Shown here: positions 9,133-17,182 of the stretch, piece by piece
How positions within the stretch are numbered: position 1 is the stretch's first letter
Layout: the number at the start of each line of letters is the position of its first letter
From: an uncultured Myxococcales bacterium
GTDB taxonomy: Bacteria; Myxococcota_A; Polyangia; Polyangiales; Polyangiaceae
DNA: 64,000 nucleotides
Reading direction: 5' to 3'
NCBI GenBank assembly: GCA_937949945.1
Contig: CALFEQ010000127.1
Coordinates: 1 to 64,000 of the forward strand
The notes under the pieces: model-generated
What the model was told of the DNA's origin: nothing
The model's database searches: none
Seen by the model: the letters and a program-made list of their open reading frames with translations, nothing else
Made by a program: the position numbers and the translations under genes

Positions 9133-11394
9133 TCAGCGTCCCCTCGGCCGCCCGCCGCCGCTGCCGCCGCCGGCGCGCGGGCCGCGATCGCGCTCGCGGG
9201 AGCCGCCGGCGCGCGACGGGGGCGGACCTGCCTCGCGGGCGGCCATCATGCGGGCACGCGCGCGCTCGCCCTCTTCGCCCTCGGGGAGGGGGAGGAGCTC
9301 GCGGCGGGAGAGGCGGATCTTGCCGTCGCGGCCGACCTCGATGACTTTGACCTCGACCTCGTCGCCCTCCTTCATGACGTCGCTGACGCGCTCGACGCGC
9401 GTGTGCGCCATTTCGGAGACGTGGAGGAGGCCGTCGGTGCCGGGGAGGATCTCGATGAAGGCGCCGAACTCGGTGATGCGCTGCACCGTGCCGGTGTAGA
9501 CCGCGCCGACCTCGGGCTCCGCGGTGAGGCCCTTGATGATCGCGAGCGCCTTGTTGACCGCCTCGGAGTCGCTCGAGGCCACGTTGACGGTGCCGTCGTC
9601 CTCGACGTCGATGGCGACGCCCGTCTGGTCGATGATGCCTTTGATGGTCTTGCCGCCGGGGCCGATGATGAGGCGGATCTGGTCCGGCTTGACCTTGATG
9701 GTCGTGATCCGCGGCGCGTGCTTCGAGAGCTCGGGGCGCGGCGCGCTCAGGATCTCGTTCATCTTGCCGAGGATGAAGAGACGTCCCTCGCGTGCCTGCT
9801 CGAGCGCCTGCGAGAGCACCTGACGCGTGAGGCCGGAGATCTTGATGTCCATCTGGATCGCCGTGATCCCCTTCGCGGTGCCGCAGACCTTGAAGTCCAT
9901 GTCACCGAGGTGGTCCTCGTCGCCGAGGATGTCGCTGAGGACCACGAAGCGCGTGTCGGGCTTGTCGAGGGGCCCGTCCGTGATGAGGCCCATCGCGATG
10001 CCGGCGACCGGAGCCTTGATCGGGACGCCCGCGTCCATGAGGGCGAGGGAGCCGCCGCACACCGTCGCCATCGACGAGCTGCCGTTCGACTCGAGCGTCT
10101 CGGACACGACGCGGATCGTGTACGGGAACTTCTCCTGCTCCGGGATCATGCGCACGAGCGCGCGCTCGGCGAGGGCGCCGTGACCGATCTCGCGGCGGCC
10201 CGGGCCGCGCAGCGGCTTCGTCTCGCCCGTCGAGAACGGCGGGAAGTTGTAATGGAGCATGAAGCGCTTCCAGCGCTCGCCCGTCAGCGCGTCGATCTTC
10301 TGCTCGTCGGCGGAGGTGCCGAGCGTCGCGGTGACGATCGCCTGCGTCTCGCCGCGCTGGAAGAGCGCGGAGCCGTGCGTGCGCGGGAGGAGCCCCGCCT
10401 CGATGGAGATCGGACGGATCGTCTTTCCGTCGCGGCCGTCGATGCGCTTCTTCTCGCGGAGCACGTAGTCGCGGACGACGTGGTACTTGCGCTCCTCGAA
10501 CTCGGCGCGAATGAGCTTCTCGTGCTCGAGGAACTTCTCCGGGCCGAGCTCGGCCTGGAGCGCCGCGACCATCTCTTCCTTCGCGACCTTGTAGGCCTCG
10601 TAGCGCTTCTTCTTCTCCTTGATGAGCGACGCCTCGAGGATCTTCGCGTCGACGAGCTGCGGGATCTTGGAGGCGATCTCCTCGGGCAGCGTCTTCGGCT
10701 CGAAGGGCCGCTTCGGCTTGCCGACCGCCGCGCGCATCTTCTCGATGAGGTCGATGATGGGCTGCGCGGCCTTGTGCGCGAACATCAAGGCGTCGATGAC
10801 GTCCGCCTCGGTCGCCTCGGCGGCGCCGCCCTCGACCATGACGATCGCGTCCTTGCTGCACGCGACGACCAGGTCGATGTCGGCGCGCTCCTGCTGCTCG
10901 AACGTCGGGTACGCGACGAACTCGCCGTCGACGCGGCAGACGCGGACGCCGGCGAGCGGTCCGCCCCACGGGATGTCCGAGATGTGGAGCGCGGCGCTCG
11001 CGCCCGTCACCGCGAGCACGTCCGTCGGGTTCGACTTGTCGCTCGACAGAACGGTCGCGATGATCTGCGTGTCGCCCTTGTAGCCCTCGGGGAAGAGCGG
11101 GCGGCACGGGCGATCGATGAGGCGGCTGACGAGGATCTCCTCGTCGCGGAGACGGCCCTCGCGCTTGAAGAATCCGCCCGGGATCTTTCCGGCGGCGAAC
11201 GTCTTCTCGACGTACTCGCAGGTGAGGGGGAAGAAGTCGAGGCCGGGCCGCTCCTCGCCGCTGACGGCGGTGACGAGGACCACGCTCTCGCCGTACGTGA
11301 CGAGGACGGCGCCGTGGGCTTGCTTTGCGAGACGGCCGGTCTCGAAGGTCATCGGACGGCCGTTGACCATCACGGACTCGCGAACGAAGGACAT
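9133..11394 (-). CDS. pnp: Polyribonucleotide nucleotidyltransferase (PNPase)
   Basis: A 753-residue phosphorolytic 3'-5' exoribonuclease that degrades RNA and can add tails, and a degradosome component in many bacteria. The protein shows two RNase PH cores, the first with FETGRLAKQAHGAVLVTYG and FFPLTCEYVEKTFAAGKIPGG, the second with GLLPRTHGSALFQRGETQAI and GRREIGHGALAERAL. They are followed by a KH domain (IIGPGGKTIKGI) and an S1 domain (YTGTVQRITEFGAFIEILPG). The C-terminus is an Arg/Gly/Pro-rich tail (AGGGSGGGRPRGR). An AAGGAG Shine-Dalgarno precedes ATG 11394. It is downstream of rpsO, the usual bacterial pairing. Confidence 0.98.
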   Translation of the reverse strand: MSFVRESVMVNGRPMTFETGRLAKQAHGAVLVTYGESVVLVTAVSGEERPGLDFFPLTCEYVEKTFAAGKIPGGFFKREGRLRDEEILVSRLIDRPCRPLFPEGYKGDTQIIATVLSSDKSNPTDVLAVTGASAALHISDIPWGGPLAGVRVCRVDGEFVAYPTFEQQERADIDLVVACSKDAIVMVEGGAAEATEADVIDALMFAHKAAQPIIDLIEKMRAAVGKPKRPFEPKTLPEEIASKIPQLVDAKILEASLIKEKKKRYEAYKVAKEEMVAALQAELGPEKFLEHEKLIRAEFEERKYHVVRDYVLREKKRIDGRDGKTIRPISIEAGLLPRTHGSALFQRGETQAIVTATLGTSADEQKIDALTGERWKRFMLHYNFPPFSTGETKPLRGPGRREIGHGALAERALVRMIPEQEKFPYTIRVVSETLESNGSSSMATVCGGSLALMDAGVPIKAPVAGIAMGLITDGPLDKPDTRFVVLSDILGDEDHLGDMDFKVCGTAKGITAIQMDIKISGLTRQVLSQALEQAREGRLFILGKMNEILSAPRPELSKHAPRITTIKVKPDQIRLIIGPGGKTIKGIIDQTGVAIDVEDDGTVNVASSDSEAVNKALAIIKGLTAEPEVGAVYTGTVQRITEFGAFIEILPGTDGLLHVSEMAHTRVERVSDVMKEGDEVEVKVIEVGRDGKIRLSRRELLPLPEGEEGERARARMMAAREAGPPPSRAGGSRERDRGPRAGGGSGGGRPRGR

Positions 11395-11636
11395 GGATGT
11401 GCTCCTTGGCGGTGTCCCGCCGCGCGGGACGATGAGGCCGCGCTCGCGCGCGGCTGGGCGCCGGGCCGTCGTCGTCGACCTTCGTTCCTCGGTTCATGAG
11501 CTCGAACCGGAGCTCGAACGCATGAATCGAAGAGTGAAGGTAGGGCGTGACCCGGCTGGATGAACGAAAGGCTCTAGAGAACTACGGGACCGAGAACGTT
11601 GAATCGAGAACGGTGAGTCGAAGGCTAGGAAGAGCG

Positions 11637-11667
11637 AAGGGACAACACGGCGTCCGTGCTGTCCCTT
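11637..11667 (-). terminator. 14-bp stem between rpsO and pnp
   Basis: AAGGGACAACACGG (11637-11650), loop CGT, CCGTGCTGTCCCTT (11654-11667), with one mismatch in 14 pairs. It begins 8 bp after the rpsO stop. No U-run follows. By its position it may be an rpsO terminator or attenuator, or an RNA processing site of the kind found between rpsO and pnp in E. coli. Confidence 0.65.
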
Positions 11668-11674
11668 CCCGAAG

Positions 11675-11944
11675 TCACTTGCGGAGGTTGAGCGCCGCGA
11701 CCGTCTTCCGGTACCGGTCGAGGCTCGTCTTCTTGAGGTAGTTGAGGAGCCGCCGGCGCTTCGAGACCAGCTTCAAGAGACCACGACGCGAGTGGTGGTC
11801 CTTCGCGTGCGTCTTGAAGTGCTCCGTCAGGTACGAAATGCGCTCGGTGAGAAGGGCGATCTGGACCTCGGGCGAGCCGGTGTCCTTCTCGTGCGTGCGG
11901 AATTTCTGGATCAGCTCCGCTTTCTTTTCGACGTGGAGGGGCAT
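11675..11944 (-). CDS. rpsO: 30S ribosomal protein S15
   Basis: 89 residues, exactly the family length, from ATG 11944 with a strong GGGGGAG Shine-Dalgarno 7 bases upstream. Diagnostic sequences are FRTHEKDTGSPEVQIALLTE, RISYLTEHFKTHAKDHHSRRG and LLNYLKKTSLDRY. S15 is a primary binder of 16S rRNA that organises the platform of the small subunit. Reading the frame 24 codons further upstream gives an N-terminus that S15 proteins lack. Confidence 0.98.
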   Translation of the reverse strand: MPLHVEKKAELIQKFRTHEKDTGSPEVQIALLTERISYLTEHFKTHAKDHHSRRGLLKLVSKRRRLLNYLKKTSLDRYRKTVAALNLRK

Positions 11945-12242
11945 TCTCGTGCTCCCCCAGCCGCTCGCTGCGATCGAACGGCCGGGTGGTGAAGGGCGTC
12001 CAACAGTACCGGTCATCCCGCGACCGGACCATTTCGGAGCCGCGTGATTGCCGCGATCTAGCCCGATTTCGCCCGGAGGAAAGGAAAAAAGCCGAGTTTG
12101 GGCTCGAAATCCTCGTAGCGCCCGGATCCGCGCGGAAACGCGGACGGGAGCAGGGAAAAACGGGCAGAACGAGGCTGGCGCAGTATAGGCGGGGGATTTC
12201 TCAGGTCAACAAGGGCGTTTGAGGGTACGATCGAGGTCTCGC
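11945..12242. other. Divergent intergenic region rpsO / kinase
   Basis: About 300 bp without a gene. It must carry the leftward rpsO-pnp promoter and the rightward kinase promoter. A small inverted repeat (TCCGCG, 6-base loop, CGCGGA) lies near 12127-12144. I see no convincing -35/-10 pair and no riboswitch. Confidence 0.5.
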
Positions 12243-14456
12243 ATGGCAACGACGCCGGCACGGATCACCCCTCAGGGGCCAAGCGCGTCGGCGCCGACCC
12301 CGGAGGCGGTCACACGAGACACCGAGCGTCCGCCACGCGACGCCGCGTTCGGCGAGCCGACGACGGTCGGGCCCTCGCCGGATCCTGCGTCCCTGGCTGC
12401 GCTGCGCGTCGGTCCGCCCACGCCGCGGAACCTGAGGGCCGCCCCTCCCGTCGAGCCCGCGCCGGCGAGCTCTGCGCCGGTCGAGGCGACCGAGGTGGGG
12501 CCGGCGCCGGATCCCGCCGCGTCGGTCGGCGCGCTGCCCGTCGGCCCGCCCACGCCGAAGAACCTCAAGGCCGCACCGCCGGTCACGCCCGGGGCGCCGC
12601 TCCCGCCGCCGTCGACGCCGAAGCTCGCGGCCGCGCCGCTCTCGGCGCCGCAGCGCCCGCCGGGGACGACCGCCCCGCGCGTCCCGCTCCCGTTCGATCC
12701 GGCCGTGACGCAGCGGCCCGGGAACGTCGCGCCGCCGCCGCGGTCTTCGCGCGGGGTCGGGGCGACCGCGATCGGCCTCGCGCCAGCGCCCGACGCGAGC
12801 GAGGGGCACGCGGACCTGGCGACGCGAGCGTTCGGCTCGATGGCCAGCGACAAGCCGCTCACGCGGCGTTGCACGAGCTGCGAGACGCTCTACCCGGCGG
12901 ATTTCCTGATCTGCCCGCGCGACGCGACGCCTCTCGTCGCCGTCGACGGGGAGGGTGGGGAGGATCCGCTCGTCGGCGCGCTCGTCGGCGACACGTACCA
13001 GATCGTCCGCGTGCTGGGGGAGGGCGGCATGGGACGCGTCTACGAGGCGCGCCACCTCCGCCTCAAGGAGCGGCGGTTCGCGATCAAGTGCCTGCACGCC
13101 GACCTCGCGCGCAACGCCGAGATGGCCGCGCGGTTCCTTCGCGAGGCGGAGGCCGCGAGCTCGATCAAGCACGAGAACGTCGTCGACGTCTTCGACGTGC
13201 ACCACCTGCCCGACGGCACGCCGTACTTCGTCGGCGAGTACCTCGAGGGAGAGGAGCTCGCCGACTACGTGAAGAAGCGCGGGCCGCTCGAGCCGCGGAT
13301 GGCCGCGAAGGTCACGCGGCAGGTCTGCAGCGCGCTCGCCGCCGCTCACGCGCGCGGGATCGTCCATCGCGACATGAAGCCGGAGAACATCTTCGTGCTC
13401 GCGTCGTCGATCGAGGCGGTGGAGCGCGGAGAGTCGCGGACGTTGCGCGTGAAGGTCCTCGACTTCGGCATCAGCAAGGTCGGGCACGGCGACGGCACCC
13501 ACCTCACCCGGACGGGCGTGATCATGGGTACGCCGAGCTACATGGCGCCGGAGCAGGCGCGGGGGCGTCCGGTCGATCATCGCGCGGACGTCTATGCGGT
13601 CGGCGCCTGCCTCTACTTCATGGTCACGGGGCGCCGCCCGTTCGACTCCGACGATCCGACGTCGACGCTCTCGATGGTCCTCACCGAGGATCCGATCCGC
13701 CCGCGCGAGATCGATTCGAGCATCCCCGAGATGCTCGAGCTCGTCATCCAGCGCGCGATGGCCAAGGACGCGAGCGACCGCTACGCCACCATCGGCGATC
13801 TCGACAAGGCGCTCGCGATGTTCACCGGGAGGTCGAGCGGGCTCGCGCTCGCCTCGGGTGGCGCGATGGCGCCCGTCCAGGTGCCCGTCGTGTCGGATCC
13901 GAGGGCAGGAGGCGCGTCGCGTGCGCTCGACGTCGCGAAGGCGCTGCTCGGCAGCGAGTCCACGGCCCCGCCCGGCCAGCAGAGCCATCTCGCGCGCACG
14001 GCGCGGCCGACGATCGTGATCGCGAGCCTCGCGCTCGGGGCGTGGCTCGTCGGCGGTACGGTGGCCGCGCTCGCCGGTCTCGTGCGCGTGCTGCACGAGG
14101 GCGAGGTCACCCTCACGGAGTCGCTCCTCCTCGTCGTCGGGTGTCTGTTCGCCGCGGCGACGCCGATCGCGCTCTACGTGATTCACCTCCGCAAGGTCGT
14201 TTGGCCGAACAGCGTCCGGGCGGTGCAGCTCGCGACGGACCTGAAGCGCCTCGCGGTCGCCGCGCTCGTCACCTACGGCGCGCTCTCGATCCTCGGGCGC
14301 ATCGCGCACACGGTCTTCCTCCGGAGCTCGGAGGGCCTGGCGAGCGGCGTCTGGGACATCGCGCTCTTCGTCGTGAGCGTCGTCGGAGCGCTGTCGATCG
14401 GTGGTGTCGGTCCGCTCTTGCGCACGCTCCGGCGGCGCCGCTCGTCGAAGGAATGA
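12243..14456 (+). CDS. Ser/Thr protein kinase with zinc-finger-like motif and four TM segments
   Basis: 737 residues from ATG 12243 (AGG at -10). The first 200 residues are Pro/Ala-rich and contain an internal 30-residue duplication (VGPxPDPA...VGPPTPxNLxAAPPV, residues 42-70 and 85-114). A possible zinc knuckle follows (CTSCETLYPADFLICPRD, 210-227). The Hanks-type kinase domain spans about 252-530, with glycine loop LGEGGMGRVYEA, Lys282, HRDMKPEN at 375-382, DFG at 407-409 and the GTPSYMAPEQ activation segment. Four hydrophobic segments lie at about 591-726. It is coupled to the next gene by an ATGA overlap. Likely a signalling kinase; substrate unknown. Confidence 0.93.
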   Translation: MATTPARITPQGPSASAPTPEAVTRDTERPPRDAAFGEPTTVGPSPDPASLAALRVGPPTPRNLRAAPPVEPAPASSAPVEATEVGPAPDPAASVGALPVGPPTPKNLKAAPPVTPGAPLPPPSTPKLAAAPLSAPQRPPGTTAPRVPLPFDPAVTQRPGNVAPPPRSSRGVGATAIGLAPAPDASEGHADLATRAFGSMASDKPLTRRCTSCETLYPADFLICPRDATPLVAVDGEGGEDPLVGALVGDTYQIVRVLGEGGMGRVYEARHLRLKERRFAIKCLHADLARNAEMAARFLREAEAASSIKHENVVDVFDVHHLPDGTPYFVGEYLEGEELADYVKKRGPLEPRMAAKVTRQVCSALAAAHARGIVHRDMKPENIFVLASSIEAVERGESRTLRVKVLDFGISKVGHGDGTHLTRTGVIMGTPSYMAPEQARGRPVDHRADVYAVGACLYFMVTGRRPFDSDDPTSTLSMVLTEDPIRPREIDSSIPEMLELVIQRAMAKDASDRYATIGDLDKALAMFTGRSSGLALASGGAMAPVQVPVVSDPRAGGASRALDVAKALLGSESTAPPGQQSHLARTARPTIVIASLALGAWLVGGTVAALAGLVRVLHEGEVTLTESLLLVVGCLFAAATPIALYVIHLRKVVWPNSVRAVQLATDLKRLAVAALVTYGALSILGRIAHTVFLRSSEGLASGVWDIALFVVSVVGALSIGGVGPLLRTLRRRRSSKE

Positions 14457-15349
14457 TCTGCAATAGCTGTGGTCGCGAGCTGCCGAGAGGCTTTCCCGGT
14501 GCCAGGGTCACGTGCGTGTGCGGCGCGAGCGCCACGCTCGCGCTCGAGGCCGGCGCGCCGCCCCCCGCCGTGGTTCGCGCGAGCGGCGGGCCGTACCGCG
14601 CTCGGGAGATCCGGCCGCGGGAGCCGCCCGAGACGCGCTGCCCGTACTGCGGCAACGCCTGTCCTCCGCTCGTCCGCGTCTGCCCGCACTGCGACGTCCG
14701 CCTCGAGAACGTCCGCTGCGTCCGCTGCTTCACGCTCCAGCCGCCGGGCTCGTTCGCGTGCACGCGATGCGGTCGCGCCCTCGAGCTCGAGCCGTTGCTG
14801 GACGCCACCGACGCGCCGTGCCCGCGTTGTCGGACGCCGCTCGAGGCCATGGCCGGCGCGTGGGATCCCGTCGACCGCGGCGAGCCGAGGCGCGACGAGC
14901 GGATTCACGAGTGCCCTCGGTGCGGAGGCATGTTCGTCCCGCGCGAGGTGCTCGCCGAGATCCTCTGTCGGGCGGAGGTCTCGGGGCCGATGCCGGAGCC
15001 GGCGCGGTCGCAGGCGGCGAGGCTCGAGCCGGTCTCGTACGTCCCGTGCCCGCTCTGTCACTCGACGATGAACCGCGTGAACTTCGGCAGGATCTCCGGC
15101 GTCATCGTCGACGTGTGCAGGAAGGACGGGACCTGGTTCGACGCCGGCGAGCTGACACGCGTGGTGGCGTTCGCGAGCAACGGCGGCCTCAAGAAGTCAC
15201 GCGAGCGCGAGGAGGCGGAGCGGAAGGAGGCGAGCCGGCCCCCCGTCGTGGCGCCCGACCTGAACCTGTTCATGCACTCGCGCGCGCCGGACCTCGAGCT
15301 ACGGCTCGCGGCCTGGCGTGATTTCCTGCGCAGGGCGTTCTCCTGGTGA
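14453..15349 (+). CDS. Multi-zinc-ribbon protein (zf-TFIIB-like)
   Basis: 298 residues starting at an ATG that overlaps the kinase stop. At least seven CxxC knuckles are visible in order (CNSCG, CVCGA, CPYCG, CPHC, CVRC, CTRCG, CPRC). Two zf-TFIIB-like units follow, one with CPRCGGMFVPREVL and the last with CPLCHSTMNRVNFGRISG followed by VDVCRKDGTWFDAGEL. In the last knuckle the usual final Cys is Asp, so metal binding there is doubtful. No membrane segment. Coupling to a kinase that has its own CxxC motif suggests a joint role; that role is unknown. Confidence 0.82.
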   Translation: MICNSCGRELPRGFPGARVTCVCGASATLALEAGAPPPAVVRASGGPYRAREIRPREPPETRCPYCGNACPPLVRVCPHCDVRLENVRCVRCFTLQPPGSFACTRCGRALELEPLLDATDAPCPRCRTPLEAMAGAWDPVDRGEPRRDERIHECPRCGGMFVPREVLAEILCRAEVSGPMPEPARSQAARLEPVSYVPCPLCHSTMNRVNFGRISGVIVDVCRKDGTWFDAGELTRVVAFASNGGLKKSREREEAERKEASRPPVVAPDLNLFMHSRAPDLELRLAAWRDFLRRAFSW

Positions 15350-15927
15350 TGGATCGCCCGTCGCCCACACGGCTCGTGTTCGGCTCCGGGATCCCACGAA
15401 AATCCGCGGAGTTTCGCGCATGGGGTTCGATGTGGGTAAAGGTATGCCCGTTGCACGGGGACGGGGCGATGCCGACCCGAATCCCCGCGCATGCGAACGT
15501 CTCGACACGAGCACTCGACGTCCAGGAGAAGCGATGTCCAGCCTGGGCCCTCGCCGCGCCGGTGCTCTACCTGCTCGCGTGCTTCGCCGCGATTCGTGCG
15601 GTGGTCGTCGACGGCAGCGAGGTCGGCGTCTCTGCCCTCATCCTCGCCGCGGGGCTCGTACCGGCCTTCGCGATCCCCGCGGTCTTCGACCGGCGCCGTG
15701 CGAGGCTCGAGCTGGGCGACGATGCTCTGCTCATCGACGGCGTCGCGGTTCGGGTCGTCGACGCCCGCCTCGAGCGTGCCGAGCGGGGCACCGCCGTCCT
15801 TCACCTGATGCTCCGTGACGGGCGCACGCGCTCGTTCGTCGCTCCGTCCTATCAGGAGGCGCAGCGTCTCGTCGCGACACTGCCTCCGGTCAGCGCACCC
15901 GCCGGAGCGCTCGCCGTGCGCGCTTGA
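15346..15927 (+). CDS. Small membrane protein with PH-like C-terminus
   Basis: 193 residues if translation starts at GTG 15346, which overlaps the upstream stop (GTGA). The first 60 residues are low in recognisable structure, so a later start such as ATG 15430 is possible. Two membrane segments form a hairpin (ALAAPVLYLLACFAAIRAVV and SALILAAGLVPAFAIPAVF). A beta-rich segment of about 70 residues follows (LELGDDALLIDGVAVRVVDA), resembling bacterial PH-like domains. It is third in the kinase/zinc-ribbon operon. Function unknown. Confidence 0.65.
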   Translation: MMDRPSPTRLVFGSGIPRKSAEFRAWGSMWVKVCPLHGDGAMPTRIPAHANVSTRALDVQEKRCPAWALAAPVLYLLACFAAIRAVVVDGSEVGVSALILAAGLVPAFAIPAVFDRRRARLELGDDALLIDGVAVRVVDARLERAERGTAVLHLMLRDGRTRSFVAPSYQEAQRLVATLPPVSAPAGALAVRA

Positions 15928-16065
15928 TCGCTCGAGGACGTCTGCTCGCGCTGCTCGCGCCGCGCCGTCGAGGTACGCTGGCGAGAGCGGGCCGGCCGTG
16001 AGGCTGGACTTCCGCGTGGCGGCGTGCCTCTGTGTAGCGGGCGTCGCGGACTCAGGATGCGGACG

Positions 16066-17028
16066 ATGGATGTGCCGACGTGGGTGTGGTTGGGCTTCGG
16101 CGGGCTCGTGCTCCTGCTGCTCGCTGTCGACATCGTCGCCCACCTCGGCGCTCGCGAGATCTCGCGTCGGTCTGCGGCTGCCTGGAGCGCGTTCTGGGTG
16201 GGCGTGGGCCTCGCGTTCGGCGTGTTCGTCGGAGTCGTCTCCGGCGCCGACGCGGCGCACCAGTACGTCGGCGCCTGGGCGATGGAGAAGAGCCTGTCGC
16301 TCGACAACCTGTTCTTGTTCCTGCTCGTCTTCTCCACGCTCCGCATCGATCCTCCGCGCCAGCGCTACGCGCTCTACCTCGGCATCGCCGGGGCGCTCGT
16401 CTTCCGCGGGATCTTCATCTGGCTGGGGCTCGAGGTGCTCGCGCACTTCGCGTGGGTCGAATGGATCTTCGGCGGCATCCTGCTCGTCGCGGCCGTCCAT
16501 GCGGCGCGCGAACACCCGGACGAGCAGGAGGACAGCAAGGTCGCTGCATGGCTCGCGCGCCATCTGCCGGTCGCGAGCAAACAGGACGGCACGAAGCTCT
16601 TCACGCGCGAAAATGGGCGGCGCGTCGTGACGCCGATGCTCGTGGCGATCATGGCGATCGAGCTGGCGGACATCGCCTTCGCGATCGACTCCGTCCCCGC
16701 GGCGCTCGCGGTGACGAAGGAGCCGTTCTTGGTCTACAGCTCGAACGTCTTCGCGATCCTCGGTCTCCGCTCGCTCTACGCCTTGCTCGCGTCGACGATC
16801 TCCGGCCTGAAGTACCTCCACTGGGGCGTCGCCGCGGTCCTCGCCTTCGCGTCGGTGAAGATCGTCGGCCATCGCTGGTTCCACGTCCCGGCGCTGCTCT
16901 CGGTCATCATCATCGCGGCGTGCATCGGCACCGCGATCGTGGCGAGCGTCATCGCGATGCGCCGCGAACGAGCCCGCGCGGGCGAGGAGGGCCCCCCGTC
17001 ACGCCCGGCGCCTGCCACCTCGCGCTGA
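16066..17028 (+). CDS. TerC-family integral membrane protein (Alx-like)
   Basis: 320 residues with about nine membrane segments. Family hallmarks are acidic residues inside membrane helices: VLLLLAVDIVAH, EKSLSLDNLFLFLLVF and IMAIELADIAFAIDSVPAAL. These are the TerC/Alx metal-binding signatures. The E. coli Alx and MntP systems link this family to manganese homeostasis, so metal export is the likely role. Starts at 16057 and 16066 are both in frame; AGG at -11 favours 16066. I found no recognisable yybP-ykoY manganese riboswitch in the 138-bp leader. Confidence 0.92.
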   Translation: MDVPTWVWLGFGGLVLLLLAVDIVAHLGAREISRRSAAAWSAFWVGVGLAFGVFVGVVSGADAAHQYVGAWAMEKSLSLDNLFLFLLVFSTLRIDPPRQRYALYLGIAGALVFRGIFIWLGLEVLAHFAWVEWIFGGILLVAAVHAAREHPDEQEDSKVAAWLARHLPVASKQDGTKLFTRENGRRVVTPMLVAIMAIELADIAFAIDSVPAALAVTKEPFLVYSSNVFAILGLRSLYALLASTISGLKYLHWGVAAVLAFASVKIVGHRWFHVPALLSVIIIAACIGTAIVASVIAMRRERARAGEEGPPSRPAPATSR

Positions 17029-17182
17029 GCCCGCGCGAGCCGTCCGCCTCGTTGGCAAGCCTGCCGGTCGAGGCGAGGGCACGGTTGCGCGAAGGCACTC
17101 CAGATCGCGAGCGAGACTCCCTTTTCGGGAGCCTCCCTGCCTCCCTGTTGACCCCTCTCTCCCCCGAGTCTCCTCGTCTCCG

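Noticed and set aside
8815..11499. Long plus-strand open frame over pnp
   Set aside because: Antisense of pnp; the minus-strand protein is unmistakably PNPase.
15928..16065. Manganese (yybP-ykoY) riboswitch ahead of the TerC-family gene
   Set aside because: The conserved core sequences of that riboswitch could not be found in the leader.
17117..17131. Terminator hairpin CTCCC-TTTTC-GGGAG after the TerC gene
   Set aside because: Only 5 base pairs and no following U-tract; too weak to list as a feature.
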